Positions 16,394 through 25,108 of a stretch of 64,000 nt of DNA are shown piece after piece; positions within the stretch are counted from its first letter, which is position 1, and each line of letters begins with the position of its first letter. Made by a program: the position numbers and the translations under genes. The stretch is from positions 1 to 64,000 of the forward strand of contig NZ_JAALJI010000001.1 of the NCBI RefSeq assembly GCF_011064595.1, read 5' to 3'. The notes beneath the pieces are model-generated. The model did not search any database. It had not been told where the DNA came from and was given only the letters and a program-made list of their open reading frames with translations. Source of the stretch: Paludisphaera soli. GTDB lineage: Bacteria; Planctomycetota; Planctomycetia; Isosphaerales; Isosphaeraceae.

Positions 16394-16881
16394 CCCTGGA
16401 AAGCCCCCCTGCCCCGCCTCCCGGAATCCTGAACCCATCTCAAGGAAGGTACTATACACGCGTCCGCTTCGGCCTGTCCAGCAGACGGTCGATTTCTCGC
16501 GACGACGCGGCCTGCGGGGGTCGTATCGATCACGCGCTTCGGCCGCCGTCCACGGTCCGTCCACCGCGTCGGTCGGCAGCTGTGGACGCTTCTAAGCTTT
16601 GTGGTTCAAGGGTTTGCGATTGATTTCTCCGGTTTGTCCATGGTTGTCTCCGGGAAGATCGGATCAAAGGGGTGGAGAGATCGGGGGATATGGACTCGTC
16701 CCGTCGTCGTTCCCCAGGAGCAGGAAGGGCCCGGGGACGGTGGACACCGTGGCCGCCCCGGCGACGGCCGCGCGGCGGGGGCTGCGGCCCGGTATCGCGG
16801 GCCCGGCCGGACGGTTACGATGGCCCTCGCGTCGCGCGGCGGTCGTCGACGAGTCCTCGGCACCTTGGGCTTCGAACAGCG
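16394..16881. other. divergent intergenic region upstream of uvrA
   Basis: About 490 bases between uvrA (minus) and the small membrane protein gene at 16882 (plus). It contains the uvrA promoter near 16450-16480. The remainder shows no convincing gene; short open frames on both strands have poor composition. Confidence 0.6.
16451..16480 (-). promoter_or_regulatory. sigma70-type promoter of uvrA
   Basis: On the minus strand TGGACA (16480-16475) and TATAGT (16456-16451) lie 18 bases apart, each one base from consensus. Transcription would begin near 16444, leaving a leader of about 50 bases to the chosen uvrA start at 16393. No SOS-type operator was recognised beside it. Confidence 0.6.
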
Positions 16882-17220
16882 ATGAAACCTCGCGCGGCGG
16901 CCTTGCTCCTCACGCTGGCGTTCAGCCTCGTCGGGATCGTGGGCGACTACTTTCTGAAGCTGGCGAGCCAGGAGGAACGCCCCCTGCGGTCGCGATGGTT
17001 CCTGCTCGGCTTCGCGCTTTACGCCTCGACGGCCTTCGGCTGGGTCTTCGCGATGGGCCGGCTGAAGCTGGCGACGATCGGCGCGGTGTATTCGGTGTCG
17101 ATGATCGTGATGCTCACGGCGGTCGGGATCGTGGGCTTCCGCGAGATCCCGAGCGTCCCGGAGGTCGTCGGGCTGGTGCTCGCCCTGGCCTCGCTCGTGT
17201 TGCTGATGCGGTTCGCCTGA
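16882..17220 (+). CDS. small four-helix membrane protein, DMT/SMR-like
   Basis: A 112-residue protein with four predicted membrane helices, opening MKPRAAALLLTLAFSLVG and closing with VGLVLALASLVLLMRF. The size and topology match small multidrug-resistance-type or single-repeat EamA members of the drug/metabolite transporter superfamily, which work as dimers in the inner membrane. An internal segment (ATIGAVYSVSMIVMLTAVG) resembles the third helix of that family. The conserved membrane Glu of EmrE in helix one is not obvious; an Asp (GDYFLK) is nearby. The sulfatase gene follows after 35 bases on the same strand, so the two may be co-transcribed, but substrate and link are unknown. Confidence 0.7.
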   Translation: MKPRAAALLLTLAFSLVGIVGDYFLKLASQEERPLRSRWFLLGFALYASTAFGWVFAMGRLKLATIGAVYSVSMIVMLTAVGIVGFREIPSVPEVVGLVLALASLVLLMRFA

Positions 17221-17255
17221 CGGGCGGCCGGCTCTTGTCGATGGAGGGGGTGGAT

Positions 17256-18560
17256 ATGTCGCGTCGGGCGATGCTGGCGGCCGTGGTGATGGTGGCGGGG
17301 GCCTCGTCGGTGACGGCCAAGCCGCCGAACGTGGTGCTGATCATCTCGGACGACCACGCCTGGGGCGACTACTCGTTCATGGGGCATCCGCACATCCGCA
17401 CGCCCCGGATCGACCGGCTGGCGGCGGAGGGGACGACGTTCCGTCGCGGGTATGTGCCGTCCAGCCTCTGCTCGCCGAGCCTGGCGTCGATCCTGACTGG
17501 GCTCTACGCCCATCAGCACAAGCTGACCAGCAACGACCCCCCCGGCACGGCGGGCCGCCACGCCCAGATCCCCAAAGATCCGGTCCTTCGGGAAGGCCGG
17601 CGGCGGATGGTCGGCTTCATCGAGGACGCCCCGACGCTGCCGAAGCTGCTCGCCGCGCGCGGGTACGACTCGTTCCAGGCGGGGAAGTGGTGGGGCGGGA
17701 ACTTCCGCTCCGGCGGCTTCACCGAGGGGATGACCCTGGGCGACCCGGCCCACGGAGGCCGGCACGGCGACGAGGGCCTTTCCATCGGCCGCAAGACCAT
17801 GAAGCCCGTCCTCGACTTCGTCGACCGCTCCGTCGACGCCGACCGCCCGTTCCTGCTCTGGTACGCCCCGATGATGCCCCACCAGCCGCACGACCCGCCC
17901 GAGCGGCTGCTGGCGAAGTATCGCGACAAGACGCCGAGCCTCCACGTCGCCAGGTACTGGGCGATGATCGAGTGGTTCGACGAGACCTGCGGCCAGTTGC
18001 TGGACCACCTCGACGCGCGGAAGATCGCCGACGACACGATCGTCGTCTACCTGGCCGACAACGGCTGGATCCAGGAGCCTGACTCCCCCGGCTTCGCCCC
18101 TCGCTCCAAGCGCTCGCAGTACGACGGCGGCCTGCGGACGCCGATCATCGTGCGGTGGCCCGGCAAGGCCCGCCTGGGGATGGTCGACACGCCGGTCAGC
18201 TCGATCGACGTCGCCCCCACGATCCTCAAGGCCCTGGGCGCCGAGCCGACGCCCGAGATGCAGGGCGTGAACCTGCTCGACGCCGAGGCCGTCGCGAAGC
18301 GGGAGGCCGTCTTCGGCGAGATCTTCCTCCACGATGCCGTCGACCTCGACCGGCCGGCCGCCAGCCTCTGCCAGCGCTGGGCCGAGGCCGGCGACTGGAA
18401 GCTGATCGTCCCCGACCCCCGCAATTCGCCCGACGGCGTGGTCGAGCTTTACGACGTGGCGAAGGACCCGTACGAGCGCCGGAACCTGGCCGAGAGCGAG
18501 CCCGGGAAGGTCGCCGAGATCCGCCGCCTGCTCGACGCCTGGTGGGATCCGGAGGGCTGA
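17256..18560 (+). CDS. secreted type I sulfatase with atypical active-site motif
   Basis: A 434-residue sulfatase, probably exported: the start MSRRAMLAAVVMVAGASSVTA is a signal peptide. Metal-binding Asp residues are in LIISDDHAWGDYS, and the calcium-site region DNGWIQE appears further on. The motif in which Cys is converted to formylglycine reads LCSPSLASILTG instead of C-x-P-x-R-x-x-x-x-T-G, so the usual Arg is Leu. I recall related planctomycete and Bacteroidetes sequences with C-x-P-S-L-A, so this may be a subfamily feature and not an inactivation. ATG 17256 is preceded by GGAGG at good spacing; ATG 17241 is a weaker alternative. Likely substrate: sulfated polysaccharide, unproven. Confidence 0.88.
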   Translation: MSRRAMLAAVVMVAGASSVTAKPPNVVLIISDDHAWGDYSFMGHPHIRTPRIDRLAAEGTTFRRGYVPSSLCSPSLASILTGLYAHQHKLTSNDPPGTAGRHAQIPKDPVLREGRRRMVGFIEDAPTLPKLLAARGYDSFQAGKWWGGNFRSGGFTEGMTLGDPAHGGRHGDEGLSIGRKTMKPVLDFVDRSVDADRPFLLWYAPMMPHQPHDPPERLLAKYRDKTPSLHVARYWAMIEWFDETCGQLLDHLDARKIADDTIVVYLADNGWIQEPDSPGFAPRSKRSQYDGGLRTPIIVRWPGKARLGMVDTPVSSIDVAPTILKALGAEPTPEMQGVNLLDAEAVAKREAVFGEIFLHDAVDLDRPAASLCQRWAEAGDWKLIVPDPRNSPDGVVELYDVAKDPYERRNLAESEPGKVAEIRRLLDAWWDPEG

Positions 18561-18588
18561 CGCCGGGCTCCGGAGGTCCGGGTCGAGG

Positions 18589-19311
18589 TCAGGCCGGCGG
18601 CCGCTCGCCCCGGGCGATCCACCAGGGAATGGCCTGGATCGCCCCGACGGGCCCCGGGACCGCGACGCAGGGCAGCTCGCCCGCCTTGAATAGGCCGCCG
18701 GTGAAGTAGTCGCCGGGGATCATGACGTGGAAGGCGAAGACCTCGCAGCCGTCGGTCAGGCTCATGGGGAGGCATAGGCGCCGAGATTCGACGTAGCCTT
18801 CGTCGGAGAGCCAGCGCGCCGCGGCCTTCTCCTCGGGCGTCTCGACGACCTCGGGCGAGAGGAACGAGAGCTTGACCGCCAGATCCAGCCAATATTCGGC
18901 GTCCTGGCGGGCCCGGGGCTGGAACGACCCGATCACCATCCCCGGCGCGACCGTGCCGGGGACCGAGGTCAGGGCGCTGTTGACCATCAGCGGGTGGGTC
19001 GTGATCGGCCTGGCGGCCTTCGCGACGGCGATCAAGCCCTTGCGCACCCGCTTCTTGTGGGTCAGGATCCGGTAGAGGTGGTACAGCGCGATCGGGATGC
19101 CGATGGTCGTCGCGGCGCTGATCACCCCCATCACGATGTGGTACCAGGGCCGCCCGGCGAGCTTCCGGAGCGTCGGCTTGAACGCGGTAGATTCGAGGAA
19201 CCGCAGGTAGTCTTCCAGGATCTTCGCGTCGCTGGGCCTGGGATTCATGGGGTGGTTCGCGTCGTGGTCGCGGGCGAGGAACAGCCGTGCGGACGATGAG
19301 AGTCGATTCAT
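18589..19311 (-). CDS. hypothetical protein with one membrane segment
   Basis: A 240-residue protein, convergent with the sulfatase. It has a predicted membrane helix (IVMGVISAATTIGIPIALYHLY, about 59-80) followed by a basic loop (RILTHKKRVRKG) and a mixed alpha/beta domain with AEYWLDLAVKLSFL, ARWLSDEGYVESRRL and a beta-rich end (DGCEVFAFHVMIPGDYF, then GELPCVAVPGPVG). No family is recognised. Neither the ATG at 19311 nor the one at 19248 (MNPRPSDAKI) has a convincing Shine-Dalgarno sequence; the latter begins a better-looking N terminus, giving 219 residues. Confidence 0.65.
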   Translation of the reverse strand: MNRLSSSARLFLARDHDANHPMNPRPSDAKILEDYLRFLESTAFKPTLRKLAGRPWYHIVMGVISAATTIGIPIALYHLYRILTHKKRVRKGLIAVAKAARPITTHPLMVNSALTSVPGTVAPGMVIGSFQPRARQDAEYWLDLAVKLSFLSPEVVETPEEKAAARWLSDEGYVESRRLCLPMSLTDGCEVFAFHVMIPGDYFTGGLFKAGELPCVAVPGPVGAIQAIPWWIARGERPPA

Positions 19312-19355
19312 CTCCGGGCGGCAAGGGGGAGGTCCCGGCCGCCCGTCGACCGACC

Positions 19356-20189
19356 TCAGGCGGGATCGGCGGTCCCGGCGGCCTTGCGGGGACGCAGGCG
19401 GAGCCCCAGGGCCGAGGCGGCGGCGAAGACGAGCCAGGCGGCGGGCTCGGGGACGGGGGCCGGCTGGGCGTCGTCGGCGAGGCCCTGGGCGCTGTGCACT
19501 GGCTCGTCTCGCATGGGGCCTTCGAGCACCTGCGCGGCGACCCGGGTCGGGGGGATGATGACTGGCTTCGGCGGGTCGGGGTTGAAGGCCTTCTTGAAGG
19601 CGTCGGCGATCTGGTCGTTGATCTTCTTCACGGCGTCGGCGCTGGAGTCGTACCAGCCGCCGACGGTGTCGCCGAACGACTTGCCGCCGGGGCCTCCCTG
19701 GACGCCGGGCCGCCAGTACTGGGTCGAGCCGTCGCCGGCGAAGCTGGAGGCCGCGGCGGCGCTGACGAGGAACGACTGGCGGGGCCCGAGGACGGCCACG
19801 CGGTCGGATGCGGCGAGCTGGGCGTCGAGGGCGCGGAGCGCCAGGGCGTCCAGCCGGAGCGGACCCGCCCCGCCCGGGCCGGGGGTCACGGCGACGGTCG
19901 GCACCCCTTCGGGGACCTGGGATCGGCCGGGCAGGCGATAGGCGACGTAGGTCGGCGTCGTTCTCTCGGGGAAGCCGCCCCCCGAACGCGGGATGGCGAT
20001 CCGGCGGCCCTCCTGATCGAGCACGACGGCCCGCCGGGCGTCGGCGCTCAGGGTGTAGCCCGCGCCGGGCCGCACCGGGGCGGCGGTGGTCGGGGCGGCG
20101 GGGCCGCAGAGTCCGACGCCCATCCCCAAAAGGACCGCCCTCGTCGACGTCTTCCAGGCCGCGCGGCGGCGATTGCGTGCGTTGATCAC
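19356..20189 (-). CDS. secreted protein with PEP-CTERM sorting signal
   Basis: A 277-residue exported protein. The N terminus is a signal peptide (basic NARNRRRAAWK, then hydrophobic STRAVLLGMGVGLCG), and the C terminus is a PEP-CTERM signal: VPEPAAWLVFAAASALG followed by RLRPRK. Such proteins are processed by an exosortase and end up in the envelope or extracellular matrix. The middle has no recognised domain; it is Ala/Gly/Pro-rich with a helical stretch (SSADAVKKINDQIADAFKKA). I chose GTG 20189 because a strong GGAGGAAGGA lies just upstream, while the first in-frame ATGs are either far upstream in poor sequence or inside the signal peptide. No exosortase gene is in the window. Confidence 0.75.
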   Translation of the reverse strand: MINARNRRRAAWKTSTRAVLLGMGVGLCGPAAPTTAAPVRPGAGYTLSADARRAVVLDQEGRRIAIPRSGGGFPERTTPTYVAYRLPGRSQVPEGVPTVAVTPGPGGAGPLRLDALALRALDAQLAASDRVAVLGPRQSFLVSAAAASSFAGDGSTQYWRPGVQGGPGGKSFGDTVGGWYDSSADAVKKINDQIADAFKKAFNPDPPKPVIIPPTRVAAQVLEGPMRDEPVHSAQGLADDAQPAPVPEPAAWLVFAAASALGLRLRPRKAAGTADPA

Positions 20190-20490
20190 GAGATCCGTCC
20201 TTCCTCCCGCCCCGGGGGACGAGGAGCCAAATCCATGGCGAGTCGGCGATGAGTCGAGGCGTCGAGGGGCCGTTCGAGAGGGGGATCGGACAGGTGACGT
20301 CGACGTGGGCGTAGCGTTCGCGGGGCGTTCTAGCACGATCCCCTCAAGTCGGGCAAGCCGAAAACCGATCGCGCCCGCGCGAGGGCTCGTCCCTTGAAGG
20401 CGAGGCCGCCGCCGCGAAGAATGGCACCGTGCGACCCCGCCGAGGGGCCGACGCAGCCCCAGATTCATCACGCGACGGAGGACCGAGGAT
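20190..20490. other. divergent intergenic region
   Basis: About 300 bases between the PEP-CTERM gene (minus) and the receiver-like gene (plus). Apart from the two ribosome-binding sites at its edges I see no gene, repeat or clear promoter. Confidence 0.5.
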
Positions 20491-20886
20491 ATGGCGAAGA
20501 CGGGCGGCGAACCCCCGAAGATCCTGGACGTGGGCCAGTGCGATTACGATCACCGCCGGATCGCCGGCTTCCTGGCCGACCGCTTCGGCGCGAAGGTCGA
20601 CCGGGCCCACGGGCTCGACGACGCGCGCGGGCTCCTGGAGAAGGAACGGTACGGGCTCGTCCTCGTCAACCGCCTGCTCGACGCCGACCAGTTCCCGGGC
20701 GTGGACGTGATCCGTTCCCTCAAGGACCACTCCGACCCGGGCGTCTCGGGCGTGCCGATCATGATGGTCAGCAACTTCGCCGACGCCCAGCAGGCCGCCG
20801 TCGAGGCCGGTGCCGAGCCCGGCTTCGGCAAGGCCGAACTCGACAAGGAGGCCACCGTCGAGCGCCTGTCCGCCCTGCTGAACTGA
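20491..20886 (+). CDS. degenerate response-regulator receiver domain protein
   Basis: A 131-residue single-domain protein with the CheY-like alternating strand/helix pattern: KILDVGQCDYDHRRIAGFL, YGLVLVNRLLDADQF, VSGVPIMMVSNFADA, AEPGFGKAEL. The acidic pocket is partly kept (Asp in ILDVG and CDYD) and the conserved Lys is in GFGK, but the strand-3 position that should carry the phosphorylated Asp reads LVNRLLD, with Asn in its place, so normal phosphorylation is doubtful. It probably acts as a pseudo-receiver or protein-interaction module. ATG 20491 follows GGAGGA by eight bases. No partner kinase gene is adjacent. Confidence 0.75.
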   Translation: MAKTGGEPPKILDVGQCDYDHRRIAGFLADRFGAKVDRAHGLDDARGLLEKERYGLVLVNRLLDADQFPGVDVIRSLKDHSDPGVSGVPIMMVSNFADAQQAAVEAGAEPGFGKAELDKEATVERLSALLN

Positions 20887-20937
20887 CCGACCGATCCGAG
20901 AGCCGCCGCCCGAGCCCCCTTGCGACCGGGGGGCGGC

Positions 20938-21684
20938 TCAGGCCTCGGCCGAGACCGTCCGCCGGATCGAGACGCGCTCGCGATCCCGGAAGTCGGGATC
21001 GGGGGGCGTCGCCGGGGCGACGACGCGGAACAAGAACGCGACGTGAGCGGCGGTGCCGGCCAGCACGAACAGGTGGAAAACCTCGTGCGAGCCGAGTCCG
21101 GGGACGATCTCCGGGGCCCTGGTCAGGTTCACGACCGCCCCCACGCTGTACAGGGCCCCGCCGACCGGCAGCATGCGGAGCGTCCGCGCGCTGTGCCGAC
21201 GGCGGATGTCCACGTAGCAGATGGCCATCCCCCACCCCAGGCCCAGGTAAATGCTCGTCGCCAGCCAAGTCGGGAACGGCCGCCCCAGGGCGATGGTCGT
21301 CCCGCAGGCGATCGAGACCCCCCACACCAGGACCATGGCGATCCGCCGGGGCATCGGACGCATCAGCGCCCAGGCGGCCGGCGTGAACGTCCCCGCGATC
21401 AGCAGGAAGATCCCCACCAGGTCGAGCCTGCGCAGCAGTTCGATCGTGAACTCGGTCGCGGGCGGGCCGTGGTACGCCGCGCTTGCCGCGTAGCAGACGG
21501 CCATCCCGAATCCGAAAACCGCCAGCGAGGCCGCCTTCCCGTCCCGGAAGGATCGCTCGGCCGGGGTGTACGCGGGCGTCCCCAGCGCCTTGCGGATCAG
21601 GAGCCAGGTCGTCGGCAAGGCCGCGGCCAGGCCCAGCAGGTGGGTCCAGGTGCTGATGGGATCTCGCAAGGCGAACGCCGGCAT
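20938..21684 (-). CDS. hemolysin III / PAQR family membrane protein
   Basis: A 248-residue integral membrane protein with about seven predicted helices. Family markers are an early His (STWTHLLGLAAALP), a His in CYAASAAYHGPP after helix two, and the C-terminal HEVFHLFVLAGTAAH, whose His residues are zinc ligands in adiponectin-receptor-like proteins. The bacterial members (HlyIII/YqfA) are linked to membrane lipid homeostasis; haemolytic activity is not established for most of them. I chose ATG 21684 (MPAFALRDP) because the upstream extension reads as Arg/Ser/Thr-rich sequence belonging to another frame. Confidence 0.88.
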   Translation of the reverse strand: MPAFALRDPISTWTHLLGLAAALPTTWLLIRKALGTPAYTPAERSFRDGKAASLAVFGFGMAVCYAASAAYHGPPATEFTIELLRRLDLVGIFLLIAGTFTPAAWALMRPMPRRIAMVLVWGVSIACGTTIALGRPFPTWLATSIYLGLGWGMAICYVDIRRRHSARTLRMLPVGGALYSVGAVVNLTRAPEIVPGLGSHEVFHLFVLAGTAAHVAFLFRVVAPATPPDPDFRDRERVSIRRTVSAEA

Positions 21685-21787
21685 GGACTCTCCCGTTCGG
21701 GCGACAGCTCTCGAAATCCGAGGACCCGCGTCGTCCGACTTTTCGGCCGACAGGCGGGCTCGACTTGACTCGTTCCGGGTGGGCCGA

Positions 21788-23329
21788 TCACTCGGCGGAA
21801 GGGAGGTCGACAGGCGAGGGGCCGTCGACCACGCGGCCGAGTCGGTCGAATCGCGATCCGTGGCATGGGCAGTCCCAGGTCTTGTCGTCGTCGTTCCAGG
21901 CGACGAGGCAGCCCAGGTGCGGGCAGACGGCCGACATCTCGTGGAGCGTCCCCTTCTCGTCGCGATAGGCGGCGACCTTGGAGGCCCCGCGGCGGATGAC
22001 GGCGCCGCCACCGAACGGGATCTCTCCCGCGTCGGACACGTCGCCGCCGGTCAGCCAGTCGGCGTACTGCCGGGCGACGTTCGCATTCTCCTTGAGGAAG
22101 TCGCTGGCGCTGCCGAGGGGCTTGCGCGAGGGGTCGTAGAGCTTCGCCCAGGGGTTCTCCCGGCCCAGGATCAGGTCCGTAATGATCAGGCCGGCGATCG
22201 TGCCGTGGGTCATCCCCATGCCCGAGTCGCCGGTGGCGATGTAGACCTGGTCCTCGTCCAGCGGGTTCTTCCCCAGGAAGCCCAGGCCGTCGATCGTCTC
22301 CTGGACCTGCCCCGTCCAGCGGAACTCCACGTCCCGCATCATCGGGAACCGCTCGCGGGCCCAGGCCTCCAGCCGGGCGTACCGCGCCTCGTAGTCGTCG
22401 GCCTGGCCGGTCTTGTGATCCTCGCCCCCGACGATCAGGAGGTCGTCGTCGACGTGGGCCGGGTCGTCGCCCAGGTCCTGGATGCGGACGTAGTGGTACG
22501 GGTCCATCGTGTCCCAGTAGAGGGCCTTGGGGATCACCCCCCGGGGCACCTTCGCGGCGATCACGTACGAGAGATACGGCGCCTGCTTGGTGTGGATGGC
22601 GTAGCGGTCGTTGATGGGCGAGTTGGTCGCGACCACGACCGCCGCGGCGGCGACGGCCCGGCCGTCCTTGGTCTCCACCCTGGTCGGAGGCCCCCCGTCG
22701 ACGGCGGTGACGTGGGTGCCGTTGAAGATCCGCCCGCCGAGCTTCTCGAAGGCCCGGGCCAGGCCGTCCAGGTACTTGAGCGGGTGGAACTGCCCCTGAT
22801 CCGGGAAGCGGAGGCAGGGACCGGAGTCGAACGGCGCCGACGGGACGTCCGGGAGCCGCTCCACCCGCGAGAGCCCGGCCCGATGGGCCGCGGCCTCTTC
22901 CTTCGCCAGCAGGTCGCCGGGGTCGTCCGGGGCCAGGAGCAGGTAGCCGTCCAGTCGGGCGAACTCGCAGTCGATCGCCTCGTCGCGGACGATCTGAGCG
23001 ATCCTCTCGATGGCCGCGGTGTGGCTCTCGGCCGCCAGCCGGGCACCCTCGACGCCGTGGATCCGCTCGATCTCGACGTAGCGGTCGTCGATCGCGTTCG
23101 AGAGGTGCGCGGTGGTCCGCTGGGTCTCCCCGCCGCCGATCGGCCCGTCGTCCAGCACGACCACCGACTTGCCCTCGCGGGCCAGCATGTAAGCGGTCGA
23201 CATGCCCGCGATGCCCGCGCCGACGACGCAGACGTCGACCTCCAAGTCCTCGCCGAGCGGCTTCCGCACGGGGATCGCCTCGTCGGCCGTCCAGCTGGTC
23301 CGCTTCCGCCCCGCTTCATCGCGTTCCAT
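21788..23329 (-). CDS. FAD-dependent oxidoreductase with C-terminal Rieske domain
   Basis: A 513-residue cytoplasmic flavoprotein of the DAO (glycine/D-amino-acid oxidase-like) superfamily. The N-terminal dinucleotide motif VCVVGAGIAGMSTAYML lies at about residues 33-49, the second FAD contact is near VYIATGDSGMGMTHG (about 363-377), and the C terminus carries a Rieske [2Fe-2S] domain with ligands in CPHLGC (about 470) and CPCHGS (about 485). Rieske-tailed DAO proteins are common in bacteria, and their substrates are mostly unknown. The gene stands alone, 103 bases before the HlyIII gene on the same strand. No electron-transfer partner gene is adjacent. Confidence 0.92.
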   Translation of the reverse strand: MERDEAGRKRTSWTADEAIPVRKPLGEDLEVDVCVVGAGIAGMSTAYMLAREGKSVVVLDDGPIGGGETQRTTAHLSNAIDDRYVEIERIHGVEGARLAAESHTAAIERIAQIVRDEAIDCEFARLDGYLLLAPDDPGDLLAKEEAAAHRAGLSRVERLPDVPSAPFDSGPCLRFPDQGQFHPLKYLDGLARAFEKLGGRIFNGTHVTAVDGGPPTRVETKDGRAVAAAAVVVATNSPINDRYAIHTKQAPYLSYVIAAKVPRGVIPKALYWDTMDPYHYVRIQDLGDDPAHVDDDLLIVGGEDHKTGQADDYEARYARLEAWARERFPMMRDVEFRWTGQVQETIDGLGFLGKNPLDEDQVYIATGDSGMGMTHGTIAGLIITDLILGRENPWAKLYDPSRKPLGSASDFLKENANVARQYADWLTGGDVSDAGEIPFGGGAVIRRGASKVAAYRDEKGTLHEMSAVCPHLGCLVAWNDDDKTWDCPCHGSRFDRLGRVVDGPSPVDLPSAE

Positions 23330-23471
23330 GGCCCCGCCCCCCCTCGCCCTCGCCGGATGTTCTCCGTTCGGTCGTCACGTTCCATCCCGATACTCATGCA
23401 TCTCGCGGGCCGCGACGCCGAGTTCCCCGCGGGCCCGCCGGCCTTCTCGGGCCGCGCAGGCCCGGAAGGCT

Positions 23472-23912
23472 TCACACCGGGGCGGGAGGAGGCTCCGCGA
23501 TCCCTCGGCTCCAGGCCCAGAATCCCGGCGTCATCAATTCCCCGAGATTCCCATCGAGGTCGCGGAAGTACAGACTGACTGCACCTCCGGGCCAGTCGAC
23601 CGCCCCCTCCAGGATCGCCTCGGATTCCAGCCGCCCGCGCCAGGCCTCGACTTCCTCGGCGGCGATCGAGAAGGCGAAATGGCAGCGCCCGGAACCGCCG
23701 TGGGCCGGGATCGTCCCTCCCGGCGTCTCGAAGGGGCGATCCGTGTCGCCTCGACGGAAGAGCAGGAGGACGCCCTTCCCCGCGATTTCCAACGCGACCA
23801 GACGTTCGGATTGCAGCAATGGGAGGAATCCGAAGACGCGACGGTAGAAATCCGCCGACCGCGCAGGATCGGCGACGTAGAGGGCGGTTTCCAGGATGCC
23901 GTCGATTCTCAT
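23472..23912 (-). CDS. glyoxalase/VOC-fold protein
   Basis: A 146-residue protein of the vicinal-oxygen-chelate superfamily (glyoxalase I, dioxygenases, antibiotic-binding proteins). The paired beta-alpha-beta-beta-beta modules are visible: [20 protein letters not shown] with the typical D-x-x-x-S-x-x-F-Y-R pattern, FGFLPL, then [18 protein letters not shown] and the final [16 protein letters not shown] with the usual D-P/D-G-N-x-x-E-L motif. His in RCHFAF and Glu in LGELM are likely metal ligands. ATG 23912 follows GGGAGGG. The substrate is unknown. It is divergent from the exonuclease gene. Confidence 0.88.
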   Translation of the reverse strand: MRIDGILETALYVADPARSADFYRRVFGFLPLLQSERLVALEIAGKGVLLLFRRGDTDRPFETPGGTIPAHGGSGRCHFAFSIAAEEVEAWRGRLESEAILEGAVDWPGGAVSLYFRDLDGNLGELMTPGFWAWSRGIAEPPPAPV

Positions 23913-24019
23913 GGCCACCCTCCCAGGTCCGAACCGGACGGGCCTTCGCGTCGTCAAGAACTCCATCGTACCGGACTTCGCTCGGGGAGGCCTTCGGGGC
24001 GCCAGGAGGACGTGCTGAG

Positions 24020-24598
24020 ATGATCGAAATCTACGTCAGCACCGACGTCGAGACGGACGGGCCGATCCCGGGGCCGCACTCGATGCTCTCGTTCGGCTCG
24101 GCGGCCTACACGGCGGACAAGCGGCTGCTCGCCACCTTCGAGGCGAACCTGGAGACGCTCCTCGGGGCCGAGGGTCACCCCGACACGATGCGATGGTGGG
24201 AGACCCAGCCCGAGGCCTGGGCCGAGTGCCGCCGCGACCTCCGCCCCCCCGCCGAGGCGATGCCCGAGTACCTGGCCTGGGTGAAGGCCCTGCCCGGCAA
24301 GCCGGTCTTCGTCGGCTATCCGGCGGGCTTCGACTTCCTGTTCATGACGTGGTACCTGCACCGATTCGCCGGCTCGTCGCCGTTCTCGTTCGCGGCGCTC
24401 GACGTCAAGACGTTCGCCATGGCCACGCTGGGGACCGAGTTCCGCGCCACGGCCAAGCGGACCATGCCGAAGGCCTGGTTCGACCCCCTGCCCCACACCC
24501 ACAAGGCGCTGGACGACGCCATTGAGCAGGGCGCCCTGTTCTGCAACATGCTGGCCGAGAACCGGGCGATACCCAGGCCGCCGCGCGGCGGCCGGTAG
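24020..24598 (+). CDS. DEDDh-type 3'-5' exonuclease domain protein
   Basis: A 192-residue single-domain protein with exonuclease motifs of the DEDD superfamily: Exo I as STDVETDGP (Asp-x-Glu, residues about 8-11), Exo II as [16 protein letters not shown] and Exo III as [13 protein letters not shown], where His and the following Asp give the DEDDh subtype. Such proteins trim DNA or RNA 3' ends, as in the epsilon subunit or RNase T. Start ATG 24020 has AGGAGGA nearby. It is convergent with the DUF421 gene, with only 13 bases between the stops. The true substrate is unknown. Confidence 0.85.
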   Translation: MIEIYVSTDVETDGPIPGPHSMLSFGSAAYTADKRLLATFEANLETLLGAEGHPDTMRWWETQPEAWAECRRDLRPPAEAMPEYLAWVKALPGKPVFVGYPAGFDFLFMTWYLHRFAGSSPFSFAALDVKTFAMATLGTEFRATAKRTMPKAWFDPLPHTHKALDDAIEQGALFCNMLAENRAIPRPPRGGR

Positions 24599-24611
24599 TC
24601 GGGACGCGGGC

Positions 24612-25058
24612 TCAGGAATCGGCGGGGATGATCGAGATCTCGCCGTTCCGCTCCAGGATCGCGTACTTGATCCGGTCGAGCGACTCCAGCCCCTGATGGC
24701 GCCGGGCCGCGTCCAGGATATCCTCCAGGTCGACCCGGGCCCAGGCCATGTGATCCTCCACCGGGCGGCCCGACTCCACGAGGATCGTGGGCAGGCCGTC
24801 GACCAGGCGGTCGAGCGGCTTCCAGATCCGCTTGGCGGCGGCCAGCGACAGGTCCATGCCCAGCAGCGTCAACACGACGATCGCGGCCGTGGTCAGCGAG
24901 GTGTCGTCCCCGACCATGGCGTTCTGGGTGACCTCGCTCATGATCAGCAGCAGGACGAAGTCGAACGGCCGCATCTCCCCGAGCGTCCGCCGGCCCGCGG
25001 CCCGCACCACGAACAGTAGGAACAGGTAGGTCGCGGCCGCGCGGAGGATCGAGTTCAT
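24612..25058 (-). CDS. DUF421 (YetF-like) membrane protein
   Basis: A 148-residue protein with an N-terminal membrane part of about three helices (ATYLFLLFVVRAAG, FDFVLLLIMSEVTQNAMV, LTTAAIVVLTLLGMDL) containing the typical GRRTLGEMRPFDFV motif, and a C-terminal soluble domain with PTILVESGRPVEDHM and ending in DRIKYAILERNGEISII. This is the DUF421/YetF architecture; members include spore-germinant and envelope proteins whose activity is unknown. The following gene on the same strand encodes a single-pass membrane protein in reading order just upstream (25109-25603), separated by 50 bases, probably a pair. Confidence 0.9.
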   Translation of the reverse strand: MNSILRAAATYLFLLFVVRAAGRRTLGEMRPFDFVLLLIMSEVTQNAMVGDDTSLTTAAIVVLTLLGMDLSLAAAKRIWKPLDRLVDGLPTILVESGRPVEDHMAWARVDLEDILDAARRHQGLESLDRIKYAILERNGEISIIPADS

Positions 25059-25108
25059 GTCGAGGGCTCGGGGGGGCGTGGGTGGGGTCGGTTCGCGGGC
25101 CGGGAGGC

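Noticed and set aside
10004-16432. very long open frame on the plus strand opposite uvrA (2,142 codons)
   Set aside because: It is a by-product of the high G/C third-position content of uvrA: its translation is Arg/Ala/Leu/Asp-rich and has no recognisable domain, whereas the minus strand encodes a clear UvrA.
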